Source of the DNA: Diphasiastrum complanatum
Lineage: Eukaryota; Streptophyta; Lycopodiopsida; Lycopodiales; Lycopodiaceae
Length of the DNA stretch: 64,000 nt
Reading direction: 5' to 3'
Assembly (NCBI GenBank): GCA_029204225.1
Contig: MU831910.1
Span: 33,177 to 97,176, forward strand
Part shown: positions 50,573 to 62,939 of the stretch, piece after piece
Layout: each line of letters begins with the position of its first letter
Numbering within the stretch: the stretch's first letter is position 1
The notes under the pieces: generated by a model
Database searches by the model: none
Told to the model about the DNA's origin: nothing
The model's input: only the letters and a program-made list of their open reading frames with translations
Program-made: the position numbers and the translations under genes

Positions 50573-51531
50573 GTTCTGCTACTCAATCGAGGATGTGGAG
50601 CCTCATGATCCCACATTATCCAGAATTTTGGGTAGTTGGACATCCAAGAATAGTGGTTGGATGCCAAATACTTTGATGTTTGGACACTTATGACTTCGTT
50701 TAACCATATGATCAGTCCAATTTAGGAGATTAAAAATTATGTCGTCCAGTGCACTATATATTCTTTGACAAGGCTTGGGAATATAACGGCCAACAATCTT
50801 TGAAAATTGTGTGATTTTAGAATGCATCAATTTTGAGTTGATTTTAGCATTAAGTGGAGGCCTCAGAATGGACCTCAAAACAGACCATGGAATACTGACT
50901 AATTCTAATTTAGTCAGGGCCACGGAATAGCCCTCGGAATACTGAAGCTAATGTGAAGTGTATACCGAGGCTCAAACAAATTTGCAAATTTCAAAAAGAA
51001 TAACCATTGCCGCGACATTTTTGAAGAGGGAAGAGGAGTGGGTGATGGAATCAAGGGACGTACTTGTTGCCTTTGTCTTCTCCCTTGTTTGTTGATCCTT
51101 GCTCACCCTCTTTATCCTCCTTGCTCTCCTTATTCTCCTCACATTTGAGTGCTCCTCTTGCTTCTCTTGCTATTGCTCTTTGCTTTCTCCTCTTGCATTT
51201 TGCTTGTTCCTCTTGTACTTTGCTTGTTCCTATTGCTCTTCCTCTTTGCTTACTCCTTGCAAAATCAAATGTGGTGAGCACATCTGAGAGTCACCATATT
51301 CTCACCATATTTTATATCTGACTCCTCAATCCCTTGTCAAATCCAATTTTATGTCCGATGCTTGACTAATCCATATTGATTGAAATACATCCGATGACCA
51401 TCTTCCTATCTTAATCCGATGCTATATCCAATGGTTAGTATACTACCAGAACCAACCGAACGTCAAAACTGAGGCTCTTTAGCCAAGGCTTCCATCCGAA
51501 TATTTTGAACCAACTCTCTTCCACTGAACTC
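50573..51531. other. No gene recognised
   Basis: 51070-51250 is a low-complexity TTGCTTGTTCCTCTTG-like pyrimidine stretch that yields charged minus-strand frames; it is not a convincing gene. Confidence 0.45.
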
Positions 51532-51645
51532 TTCAACCGAATCTTTATTAAGGAACTCAAACCAAGTCTCCTTGACGGAGAGGTTCAACCGAATCTTTAT
51601 TAAGGAACTCAAACCAAGTCTCCTTGACGGAGAGGTTCAACTGAA
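51532..51645 (+). repeat. 52-bp tandem repeat
   Basis: Units start at 51532 and 51584 and look identical, with a partial third at 51636 (TTCAACCGAATC...GACGGAGAGG). It lies just beyond the point where the BAHD reading frame ends. Confidence 0.93.
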
Positions 51646-51718
51646 GTTTTCCACCGTAGGCACTATTTGGCATCCACTCTCTGATGCATGAAATTTTTGT
51701 TTGACAAGTACTCTGCAA

Positions 51719-52304
51719 TTATCCACTCTCTGTAAAATTGGTATATTTCCTGTAAATGTTGGTGTTCACGACCGCATTGCCATGATAACCTTTAGGAAGA
51801 GGTGGGCAGAAACGTGATCTACCATCTACTACAAACAGGAGCTTGGCCATCTGAGAGGATGCCATACCCAATGCTTTTGTTCGGATGCGCCAGATGAAAG
51901 CACTCATGACCTCGAAACTGGTGCATGTCTTGAGAATGCCTTCATCTAGCACTTGCTTCTTCAGTAATTCTATAGTTTTTGAATCAAAGCACAGAGAGGA
52001 GCAGACCATGCAGTCATCGACGCTGGGAGGATCATCTGTTGTTGGAGATTTGCTCTGATCAATCTCTGTAATTTCAAAGAAAGGATATTCAATTTGTAGA
52101 GGATCTCTGGCCTTCAGTAGTGTTCTGTCTAGGGTAGGCTGAATCGAGATAGGCAGATCTCTCGCAATTTCTCCCAGAGAAATAAAAAATTCACTGTATG
52201 CAACTCCATCACACATGCAGTGGTTAACACTAACTCCAACACAAAATCCACCGCACTTGAATTTCGTCACCTAACAAAAACAGAAAGTGCTGCTTTTTAA
52301 GGGG

Positions 52305-52375
<71 letters not shown>

Positions 52376-52876
52376 GGGTGGCTACTAGAATGAAAATTAG
52401 ACTACATGTACCTGAATTGCTAGCACGGGTTGATCCAGAACACTCTTGCTTTCCCCTATACCGCCATATAAAAGCTGATGGCCATATTCCATATCTGTGT
52501 CAAGATTATATTCTGCCAGTATATCTGAGATACTACCATCTGCTTCTGCCTCAACAAAAATAGCTCCTTCCCCGCTGCTGATAACTTGAAACTTTCCATC
52601 CGAGCTCAGCTTAAACCTTCCAGCTAGTGGATAGTAGTGTACCAAAATCTGTGCTAATGCATTCTGTAAAACGATCACCGGATCAGCAGTGTTGCTTATT
52701 TGGTTCGACTGGTAGAAGAAGACCATACTCACCATAGCGGGAAGTTTATCTAGGTTGGAAAGCCAGTAGATGCCATCTTTTACAGGCGGTGGTATAGATG
52801 GTGCCACAAGCTTTGCCTCTTTACGCTTCACTGCACAGGAATTGCTGCTGCTGGTTTCAACTGCTAGTAAAGGCAT
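51719..52876 (-). pseudogene. BAHD acyltransferase, C-terminally truncated
   Basis: Exon 1 (52876-52412, 155 codons) starts at MPLLAVETSSS, not at the upstream TTG; an in-frame TAG lies above it. It has VKDGIYWLSNLDKLPAMV and LVHYYPLAGRFKLSSDG. The donor after Gln is GTACAT. The intron 52411-52271 ends TTGTTAG and holds a GA array. Exon 2 (52270-51719) has KFKCGGFCVGVSVNHCMCDG with the catalytic HxxxDG, then TLDRTLLKARDPLQIEYP, TCTSFEVMSAFIWRIRTKA and LLFVVDGRSRFCPPLPKGY. These blocks and the intron position fit the omega-hydroxyacid feruloyl/caffeoyl transferase group (HHT1/ASFT-like) that acylates suberin or cutin monomers in the cytosol from hydroxycinnamoyl-CoA. The frame ends at 338 residues instead of about 430-450, so the DFGWG motif and last 90-100 residues are missing. 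Substrate is inferred. Confidence 0.85.
52307..52374. repeat. (GA)n microsatellite inside the BAHD intron
   Basis: 68-bp GA array, i.e. CT on the transcribed strand, in the only intron, about 35 bp from the splice acceptor. It could act as a long pyrimidine tract. Confidence 0.97.
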
Positions 52877-53876
52877 GATTTCCAAAGGGCAGCTCCAGTA
52901 CTATACTAACAAGCTGACATCAAATGTTGATCCAAAATAACTCGTTTTCCTTCTAATAATAAATCAGCACTATGTAGGAATATCTACAATCTTATAAAGT
53001 AATCTGATGGAATTATGGCTTGGAATAACTTTCAGTATTTGTAGTCTCCTATGGAATTATTCAGCAAGAACACTTTCATTTTAAGAAAAATACAAAAAAG
53101 TTTGCCTGCCCCCAAGATTCAATCCACTCCAAAGGATCAGCTTTTCTCCAAATTGACAGATTTCAAAGAATCTTTGACGGACGTTGAGTTCCAATAAGTC
53201 CATAGTTGTTTTATATTCTAAAAACTTTTATACTTTGGTAAGATATTTACAAGATCCTCTAAAATATTCCATCACCTTCTTGCCCAAGTATAAAAGAGGA
53301 GCATCTTATGTCATCACTTCTTAGTCTTGGAAACACAAAGTCAAAAACATGGATCTATTTCTTGCACCTCTTATTGAGGAATATTTAAAAAAATTTGTGG
53401 ACGGGAATCCGAGTCAATGACATCTTGTATCCTTTGCAAGACATAAATCATATGATGCATTGCATTATAATGTGAACAATGCTTGACTATCCATGATAAA
53501 GTCAATGTTCAACTAACCTAACTACAAGTTCACATGCAGAATCTGAGTTGCAGCGGAACGCGATCCGGGAGGAATTCGTTTCGGATCAGGCGTTCCGAAT
53601 TGTGGATGTTCTGGGACCAAAAACGCTCTCGGAATGCGTTAAAAAAGTTGCAAATTTTTTTATGTAGGCCGCGAGCAAGCAGTTCGTGGACCACATAAAA
53701 AAATTTGCCTTCTTAGAGTTGGAGATTGAGAGAGAGTGATGGTGAGGGGGTGATGGTGGATTGTGGCCCAGCGTGGAGCATCGATTGGAGCGTGATCAAG
53801 ACGGTGGCAGCGACGAGGCGGTGGCATTTGTCTCAAAAAAGGTTTTAGATAAGTTTTGACTTCAAATCTTGGTAGC
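52877..53876. other. BAHD upstream region, no gene
   Basis: No TATA box stands out. 53540-53700 is locally GC-richer, with CGGAACGCGATCCGGGAGG-like sequence, and does not resemble its surroundings. No coding frame recognised. Confidence 0.4.
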
Positions 53877-54547
53877 TCATAGCCGTAGGCAACATAATGG
53901 AGTGGTTTTTGGTTTCAAAGCATCTATATTGACATACTCATGCTGGCTAATGAATAATTCATCTCCAGCACAAACCATCACATACGTACATTTAACGAAT
54001 CTAGTAAAACAATCTTCCATGCCATTGTTACACTCTTCAAAAATACAATTTTTTTAGCTAGGAAAACCATAAGAACTATTAATATATCCTGCTATATTTC
54101 CAAATTCAAATGGCCTTAATCCATCAACTTGCCATGTCCCAACAACTTGCCCTGATCTTCTCTTTCTCTTGTGGAGCATGCATTTGAATGTAAACCATAT
54201 ATTTGCATCCTCCAATAATGTCTGCATAAAGCATGCCAATCACCCCAATTGTACTCAGGGCCTCCATACACCATGAGTGTGACATAACTACCTGGAGGCA
54301 CATCCACATGAGTGTGGATATACAAACTTAGGCCGGCATCTGGATATCATAAGCTAGGCAAGAGCTGATAGGTTTGATTCCAGTATTGAAATGTATCACC
54401 TACTCTAGGGAAAGCAACGGACTCTGGCCAACATCCAAATCGTACATGGTTGAACGGTTTTTGGGTGGCAAATAGGTGTGGTGGGACAATACCTATGGTG
54501 TCGGGTATTTGGTCCAAAATAGTGGCACTCACATCACGAATACGCAA
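53877..54547 (-). pseudogene. Possible SET-domain protein fragment
   Basis: From 54547 down, one frame gives LDQIPDTIGIVPPHLF and FNHVRFGCWPESVAFPRVG. After a frame change it gives VPPGSYVTLMVYGGPEYNW and, in the lower part, RPFEFGNIAGYINSSYG, a TAG, NCIFEECNNG and YVMVCAGDELFISQHEY. The NIAGYINSS...N-F-E...AGDEL pattern resembles the C-terminal half of SET lysine methyltransferase domains (N-HxCxPN-like region and the GEEL block). At least one frameshift and one nonsense codon are present. The family call is tentative. Confidence 0.35.
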
Positions 54548-54659
54548 AGTTTTAATCTTTTTATTTAATTTGTCTCCGATGATGTGTTCTATCTACAGGA
54601 GGACGGTCCATAGTATCAATGGAAAAAAATTTGGAGGGGCTCTCAATGGGTGATTCCAT

Positions 54660-57600
54660 CACATTTTCATTAACCCCCACTCCTTGTACGAAGGTGCACA
54701 AATGTCAAATTTGGGAGCTTGTTTGCTACTTTTGGACTTGCAAACTAAGTACGGGTGGTCGGATGCGAGCATCACGGAGTTCTTTGGGTAAGCTTGCTAG
54801 CTTTTTGTGTGTTATAGACAAATTGCTCTAATCTTGTTTTATTTTTAATTCATGCGTTGCAAGAAACTATATATAACTAATTACATAAATATATATTTTG
54901 TCGCAGTTTGCTCAGGAAAATGTTGCCCCCAAATAACACCACGGCGGCGTCTCAACAAGAAGCCAAGAAAATGATATCCGCAGTTGGCATGGATTACAAG
55001 AGTATTCATGCATGTCCCAATGATTGCATCTTATATCTAGATGAGTTTGAGGAGGCAAGCATGCGTCCATGCTGTGGGGAACACCACTACAGGCAAGATT
55101 TATAAGGAGCAACCAAACCCGCCAAGGTGGTAAGACATTTTCCCATCATACCCAGGATACGCCACATGTTTAAGTGTAATTCCATTGCGGAGCTAATGAC
55201 ATGGCATTCGAGCAATCGTTCATCAGATGATACTATGAGGATCTCTGCCGATTCTCCAACATGGAAGCACGTGGATGCTACCTGGCATGAGTTGAGGGAT
55301 GAGCCTCGGCATTTGCATTTGGGGTTGGCCATGGATGGTGTGAATCCATTCGGTTTGTGCTCCACATCATGGTCCACTTGGCCGTTTGTCTTTGTAAACT
55401 ACAACATCTCCCCTTGGCTAAGTATAAAGAAGGGGCAACTAATGCTCGCCCTTCTTATCCCGGAAAAATACAAGGTAAAAAATATGGACGTGTATATGGC
55501 TCCCTTGATAGATGAGCTAAAGATTCTATGGCAAGGAGTTCAAGTGAGCGATATATCAATACCACTGAGACAAAGAGATTTTGTGGTAAACGGCATCTTG
55601 ATGTGGACGATGCACGACTTTCCTGGATATGGGGAATGTTGAGGTGAAATGTCCTTGCTATTGGTTTGATTCATGCTATTATATTAAATTTTATGTGCAT
55701 CCACAAATTTATTTCAATTCGAACATTTGACCCATGATTAACTAGGTTGTTTTGTCTCAATGTAGGGCTCGAAACTAGTGGTTACAATGTGTGCCCCGTT
55801 TGCGGCGAGTATTTGCAAGCACGCCACTCACAACGTCTGTGAAAGATGGTTTATGAGGGCCACACTCGACACCTTCCACCTGATCACCCTATGCGTGATG
55901 GGCTTGTTGGTCAACGTCCTCATTCCATGAAGGTACAATACATATTTGGGCCAATTAATGGTACATGTCATTGATTTATTTTATGATTACTCTCTTTATA
56001 TTCTTGTAACGATATATAATCTGCATTAAATGTGTGTGTTTGTTTGTTAATATTGTAGGCAAGTGATTGGTTTCAGATTTGGAGATCCAATCAAGATCTA
56101 GGGCAACTCCCTTCCGACATGAAGAGGTTATCAATATTTCATGAACTCCCATATTGGGGGGAATTGTTGATAGACCATCTTTTGGACCCGATGCACATAT
56201 TCAAGAATGTCGGGAGCACGATTTGGGAGCACTTGACCGGGTCGAAAGATAAAAAAGATGCACAAGATGACTTAAAAGAAGTGGGAAAGATGGCCAGTTT
56301 ATGGCCACAAACGGTGGGGATTTCGATTGTCCTACCAAAGGCCCCATGGATCTTCTCAAAGAGAGAAGAGACTATTGTAAAGAGGGAAATAGTCTCTTTT
56401 CGAACTCCGACAGGACACATGCAATGCCTAAAGGGTGCCTTCACAAGGGACAACAAGCTAAGTGGACTAAAGTCTCATGACTGGCATAAATTTTTACAGG
56501 TTGGCGTGGCATGTTTTTTGACTTTTCTTCCACCTCAACGTTGTCGATTACATTTTATAGCATGTCTTGTGATTTCATGATGATCTCATTGCGCATATAT
56601 GTATCTCAATGACCAAATTGTTTTTGTGCATGCAGTTTGTGCTTCCATTGGTGTTGAGAGGGTTCTTGACAGAGGAATTGAGTGCAATCTACAAAATTAG
56701 TGGTTTGGTAACATATGGTGAATGCGCATGCGATTTATTTCATTTTTTCTTGGGGTGATTCAAGATGATGATCTTACTAACGTGTATGTCATTGTTGTTT
56801 CTCTTTCTTATGAAGATACATTTCATCCAAAGAGATACCACTGGCATCCATTGAGGCAACAAGACAAAGCTCCATCGAGACAACATGTTTGATCGAGAAG
56901 CACTTTCCCACATACATTCTCACCATTCAAATGCATCTCATTGTGCATTTGGTAGATGAGGTGGCCATTGCGGGTACATCATATACTTGCGTCAATTACC
57001 TATTCTTAGTCCATGCTAGACTATTGCTATTGTGGTAATTCCCACGTTCTCTCACTAACATTGATTCAATTTTTTTAATTCAGGCATTGTCCATAGCCAT
57101 TGGATGCTTTTCTTGGAACGATTCATGAAACAATTGAAAGGCTTCATAAGACAAAGAGCAAGGCCTGAGAGTAGCATGGCGGAAGGATGGCTAGTGCAAG
57201 AGTCCATGGTTTACATAGCGATCCTTCTATTCCTCATCTTTGGGATAAGAAAGATGATGAGCATGTCGTTGGGGAGGTTCCTCAAGGAAAAGGAGCGATC
57301 ATGAGAATGAGTGAGTCCTTCGGGGAGAAGGTAAATAAGTTTTGCATTCTTAATAGTGAGGAAATACAAAAGTGGATTTTGCTCTACGAAGAGGCCAAGG
57401 CTCGTAGACAAACCGCTCGAGCCACTTTCAGGAGTGGGCATAGAAGACAACCATACCCACCTGACCTCGCCCTTCTACCCAAGGACATGACGTTTGATTT
57501 TTGGCTGTGTGATGCACTTAGAGAAGCCTCGGCAAACAACTAGGAAGTAACAGAGAGAAAGCGGGAATATGCAAGGGGGTGTGATTTACATGTAAGCTAT

Positions 57601-58638
57601 GATGATCAACATTCACATGTTTATTAATACGTGCAATTTTGTACATGTTTGTTGTATTTCTAACACATTTTGTTCCATTTTGTTCAGTACAAAAAATACA
57701 GTGCACTGTGGACGCATGGACGACACTTTCGTACGGAGCGCATTGACAAAAATAGAAACACGTACGATTGTGGAGTCATGGCAAATTTTACCAAAGAGAG
57801 TTGAGCAAGCACGACGAAAATTTACTCTCTTCTCAACTTGATTATTGTGGGACAATCATTGACATCCTCGAAGTTGGATCTAGGCAATTCAGCTTTTTCA
57901 TATTTGATGTCAAATTGTTCAAAGTTATTTGTAATGGTTCTAACGCAACTGTCAGGAGAGATGAGAGTGGTTATTTTGCCATTGACTCCACCAAGCTTTG
58001 GACAGATCAAAGCAACACATTTGTTTTTCCTCAACAATGTGAGCAGGTACATTTCTTCTATGTCTTCAAGATGTCTATGCTCTTTTGTTGTCAATCAATC
58101 GATTTTCAGTGTACTACAAAAAATGTATATTGTATATAGTAATACGCAAACAACTGTAAAATAGCTATGGATACTAACTACGAGTCAACGTTTATGGTAA
58201 CATTAATCAATTATAGGTGGTCTTTCACCCCGATTGTTCAGATCTCAGATGGTGGTATGTGATTCAAGTCGCTTCTCGAAGTAAAAGAATTTTTGAAGAT
58301 AGAGAGATGTCGTGGAGGACACGGCGCTGTCAACTGATGCACCTCAAGATCGTGATGACAGATTCAATGACACAATTTCGGAGGATGATCATGTGCAAGC
58401 TTCACAAGCTAATGATGATGTTGAGCCTGATGCATCATCATCGGATGTTTCGACGACACACGACACACCTTCTCGATCTCACTTGTCATCACCGTTGTCA
58501 TTAGCTTTTGAAGATCAACTCATTAATGATGAAGCTATAGGATATTTTTGGGTAGAATTAGAGATATACTCATTTGGTTTGGTAGATTTGTCGCATGATG
58601 ATGCAGCAAATGATAATGATGAACCACCAAATGAATGA
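54660..58638 (+). pseudogene. CACTA (En/Spm) tnp2-type transposase with DUF4218/DUF4216 regions
   Basis: At least eight exon-like pieces with GT/AG borders. (1) to 54787 (NPHSLYEGAQMSNLGACL, KYGWSDASITEFFG). (2) 54907-55642 (SQQEAKKMISAVGMDYK, IHACPNDCILY, VVRHFPIIPRIRHMFK). (3) 55766-55932 (NVCPVCGEYLQARHS). (4) 56059-56499 (MKRLSIFHELPYWGELL, DPMHIFKNVGSTIWEH). (5) 56636-56700. (6) about 56816-56980 (MHLIVHLVDEVAIAG). (7) 57084-57540 (RPESSMAEGWLVQESMVYI, HVVGEVPQGKGA). (8) 57690-58047 and 58217 on (CGTIIDILEVG, DLRWWYVIQVASRSK; DUF4216-like), ending in an acidic tail at 58638. Breaks: TAA at 55103, a 2-base shift near 55630, TGA near 55840, a shift near 57215. It would cut CACTA-type terminal repeats, but no such termini were found. 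Confidence 0.85.
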
Positions 58639-59001
58639 GTGAGACAGTACGATGTATTTCAATTCATCGTAATATTGATCATATTGCTCACAGATGCAAT
58701 TACACTTTATTAATTGACTAGTGGACATCGAACAAGAAGTCGATGCATGTGAGTACACAATTTGTGATCATCATTTTTTTGTGATACGTAAATTTCTTTA
58801 TTCACTTGTGTATATGGCAACCAAAGTTGATAGAAAATGGAATTCAATGTGTTGATAGGGGTTCTATAAAGGCGTATAATACGAGATTCCATCTGGTAGC
58901 ATCTAAACAGAGGTGTCTTGATGAACATCCATCCAACACTATCTACGTGGTCTTCAAGGTCACATTTGCCAACATTTGGATAAAGTACTCCAAGTGAACT
59001 C
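58639..59001. other. No gene seen
   Basis: AT-rich. Short overlapping frames without motifs. Confidence 0.45.
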
Positions 59002-59214
59002 GACATTGATGGATGTAATGCAAAAGGCATTGATTCAAGGTTTAAGGATCAAACAACAATAGATACAATTAAAACACTGATTGATGCTTATCAAAGGAAT
59101 GGTTTCTTAAGAAGCAGACTGTGTCTTATTATTGACAATTTGCTTAAACAAGACAATTTTCATGGTTTGTCGTATAAACTACCTAGCAACATATATCTTT
59201 TGATGGGTCGTTAG
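59002..59214 (+). other. Open frame, unknown
   Basis: 70 codons reading SRFKDQTTIDTIKTLIDAYQ and LRSRLCLIIDNLLKQ, then TAG at 59212. The composition looks protein-like, but no family is recognised. It could be an exon of the ORF-B gene downstream or chance. Confidence 0.2.
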
Positions 59215-59271
59215 CTCTCCCTCGGGGAGCTAACTATCCCTGGGGGATTCATTGACTGTGGGTCGGTTGGC

Positions 59272-59879
<608 letters not shown>

Positions 59880-60285
59880 CTATTGAATAAACCATACAAC
59901 ACTAATCATATAGCAAGATGGCTATTCATCCTTTTAGAGTTTGACTTTAAAATTATCGTTAGGAAAGGTAAGCAACATTTTCTTGCTAACCATTTATCGA
60001 GGATAGCATCAGTCGAGAAAGTCACATAACCTATAAATGATGATCTACCAGATGCCTACCTGTTTCAAATCAACGCTACACCTAGATGGGCCAAAGAGCT
60101 AGTCTCATTTTTTTCAACATGAGTAATGGACCCAACTATCTCTAAAGTTGCTAAGCATAAACTGATTTTAAAATCTAGACCTCACCTTCTAATTGCTGAA
60201 CAATTGTATAAAAAAGGTGTAGATGGAATAATCAAGAGATGTGTTAATGAGGATGAAGTAGAACAAATAATATCCCTATCGCATG
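59880..60285 (+). pseudogene. Gypsy RNase H end / integrase start fragment
   Basis: Reads TNHIARWLFILLEFDFKIIV, RKGKQHFLANHLSRIASVE, then after a TAA NDDLPDAYLFQIN, and after a TGA LLIAEQLYKKGVDGIIKRC. The order (RNase H tail, variable linker, integrase N-terminus QLYKKG-DGIIRRC) is typical of plant Ty3/gypsy elements. It is interrupted at 60286 by sequence matching the end of the element at 60899-61280. Confidence 0.8.
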
Positions 60286-60328
60286 CATTAGAGGAGTTCT
60301 CAATATCAAAAAGACCCTTTAAGGAATG
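60286..60328 (+). repeat. Copy of the 60.9 kb inverted-repeat element end
   Basis: CATTAGAGGAGTTCT and AAAAAGACCCTTTAAG match both termini of the 60899-61280 element. Confidence 0.75.
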
Positions 60329-60898
60329 TCATGTAGGATATAGAAAAATATCAAAAAAAAAAAAAAAAAAACAATATTGTTTATTTGCTTGGGGCCCCAT
60401 CACTCCCCAGGCCTCCCCAACTCCCAATAATCTAACCATAGTGTCTATAGTCACAGTTAAGAACTGTAAACAGTTCGCATTATAAAGCCATAGTACTTTG
60501 ATGCAACTGATTACTCTATTGTTTTTTAATGATGACATTGTATCATCTACATGTGGATATCCCTATTGATTTGGCACCTTTGCAGAGAAGAGGAGGCAAA
60601 GGAATTCAAATATCTGTTGAGGATCATTCTCGTTACAGGGCAGAAGGAAAAAAAAACTTGGATTTGTGGATAGATGGAAACATTATATCCACAAGATTGA
60701 AGCACTTTGACACATCCCACATTCTCCTCAATAACTCATTTAGTTACATGGATACGCAATGGGCATAGTGGATTACTAGGATATTGTGAAAGATTGCAGA
60801 ACCATGGAAAACAACTTTATATGAATAAAGTTCACTTTTTAGAAGGTGAGTGAATTCGATCCTCTTATTGTCAGAATAGAGATTGTCATCTCCAAAGG
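60329..60898. other. Spacer, no gene recognised
   Basis: Contains an A-run near 60353-60372 and an 80-codon frame at 60529-60768 without known motif. Confidence 0.35.
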
Positions 60899-61280
60899 CA
60901 TTAGAGGAGTTCTAAATCCAAAAAAGACCCTTTGTAAAGATTCTTTTTATATTTTTTCTCAATTTCTTCTTACACATGGACCAATCGAAACACTCAAATT
61001 TGAAATCTACATAACGTAACTTTTTGAGTCCACATTTTGATTCCACACTAAAAAAAAATGGCATGACTTTTTAGTGGTAAATCCGAATTTAGCGGACTTT
61101 GGTGCATTGGAAAGCGTTCGACAAGGGCTTTCCAATGATATGTTAGATGACATACTTTTGAGCTACGATTAAAAAGTTATGGCAAGTCAAAATTATTAGT
61201 GCTATAATATTATAATAATATAAACTACATCTTGCACGAATTCTTAAAGGGTCTTTTTGGAGCTCAAAACTCCTCTAATG
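60899..61280. mobile_element. MITE-like inverted-repeat element, 382 bp
   Basis: The ends are CATTAGAGGAGTT... and ...AACTCCTCTAATG, inverted repeats of roughly 40 bp that continue into AAAAAGACCCTTT on both sides. The interior is AT-rich and non-coding. No clean target duplication was found, so the transposon superfamily is not assigned. Confidence 0.65.
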
Positions 61281-61410
61281 ACATTAGAAGAAAATGAACA
61301 ACTTAAAAAAAATAATGAATCATTATAGAAGATAACAATCAATATCAAATCAGAACTAGAGCAAATGCCAATCAATCTTACAATCTATTCGTAATGAAAA
61401 CTTACAATAA

Positions 61411-62531
61411 TTGAAGGATGTGGAATTGGCAAAGAAGAAGGCTGAAAGTAAGAAGCAAAACAACAAAGTTGCAAGGATATTCAAATCCTTTCAAAAGGTG
61501 AAATGCATGTATAATGTCTCTTACGGTGCCAAATCAAAACACCCTTGTTTGTACTTGCATGGAAAATGGCAAAAGATGTTACTAGGAGTACAGGAATTAC
61601 TAGAGAATATGTAGATTCAAACTAGAAGCCTATGCTGCCTATCCCCTTGAGAAATGTGCATGTTTGCACTCTTCATGCAGAAGTTAGATTAATAGAAAAG
61701 ATCATTTATCTTCATATAGTTTTTGCTTGGAATTCTAAGCCAGCATCATTAGCAAAGGAAGCTATCTCTCGATTAGAAGTTGTTTTATCAAAAGCAGAGA
61801 CTTCATAAGGGACATGTCAAAATTCAAAAAGATGAAAGCTTTCAGGAAAGAATGGGAACATGCCAACTAAGCCAAACATAGGAGGAGCAAAAGCACGTCG
61901 TTTCCTATCAAATCATACTGGTAAGGCTTCTAATATTCAACACTCAGTCTGGATAGATATTATTGCTGCCTACTCAGGACTTCGAGAAAGACGGCAAAAC
62001 CAAAGTACTAAAAGTGGATGTATGGAAGAAGCTTGATAGTATGATTGCTATTTTAAGAAAAGATAAATACTCTGATATTGATAAGAAAGCTGTCCAAAGG
62101 ACTTGTGTCGAGTTTGTTAATGCAATATCAAAAGCATGGGGAGAAGATCACATCACTCATTACATGGTTAGTATAAATTCTTCAATATGTTTTCAATTTT
62201 TCATATATATTTGGATCCAAACATAAGACTGGACATTATGATTTTGACATATGCATGACATGCTAAGAGATCATAACAACATTTTTTGCAAACACATATG
62301 GAAGCTTGAGTGTATGGTCATCACAAGGGATGGAGAAGTCACATTGGCAAGCACAAGCAGCATTTCATCGAAATACACAACATGGAGGAACCAATGAAAA
62401 ATGAAAACTACATTTGTCAATTGTTTCAGTGGTTCTACCGCAGAGTTCAGATTCGACATATAACAAAGTCCACACAATACAACAAGTTTAGAAAAGCATG
62501 CAAGGTCATACAAGAAGAGAAAATTAGATGA
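61411..62531 (+). pseudogene. ORF-B: unknown transposase-like gene, frameshifted
   Basis: Conserved-looking blocks occur in order but in different frames: LAKKKAESKKQNNKVAR; PIPLRNVHVCTLHAEVRL and IYLHIVFAWNSKPASLA (61629-61805); GGAKARRFLSN and QHSVWIDIIAAYSGLR (about 61880-61980); KVLKVDVWKKLDSMIAIL, CVEFVNAISKAWGEDHITHY, then a GTTAGT donor near 62167; last exon TFFANTYGSLSVWSSQGME, KSHWQAQAAFHRNTQHGG, a frameshift near 62400, YICQLFQWFYRRVQIRHI, ending TGA at 62529. The last exon is shared with 39150-39402. No named domain is recognised. Duplication with a convergent partner gene suggests an unclassified mobile element. Confidence 0.5.
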
Positions 62532-62937
62532 TTGCTGAGTAGAAGATCATCATTGTCATCAAATCATGAAATGTTTAGAATTGCTTGCAAATTCATTGAA
62601 TAAGGAGAGGAGAAATACTCAATGTATATGTTTGATTGTATTATAACAAAATACAAAGTGTCCACCTATTCATCATCGCTGTGTGTCAGATTCTATGGCA
62701 GTATTGTCATGAAGAAATTATCTGCTAGAGTATGCATCTAATAGATGTGCATTATCCTTATTTCCACTAAGTATCAATATAAGTAGAATACAATGAATAA
62801 TGGGAGCTCCTTAAAGGAACATTCCCCTCAATAAAACCTACGATGTTCAAAACATAAGATCATTTTGACAAAAATGATCTATTTGTCTTAACAAATTTAT
62901 GTCCTCCTAGAAATGATAAAGCCTTAACTGCCATTAT
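62279..62937 (-). repeat. Convergent cassette, copy 2
   Basis: Reverse complement of 38740-39402. It includes the ORF-B last exon (plus strand) and the decayed ORF-A end (minus strand, about 62937-62660, with several small indels that break the frame). Confidence 0.92.
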
Positions 62938-62939
62938 CA

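Noticed and set aside
51051-51281. Charged 76-residue minus-strand protein
   Set aside because: Low-complexity translation of a repetitive pyrimidine stretch; no conserved motif or start context.
60126-60485. 119-codon protein as a host gene
   Set aside because: Its first half is gypsy integrase N-terminus (QLYKKGVDGIIKRC) and its second half is MITE-end and poly-A sequence.
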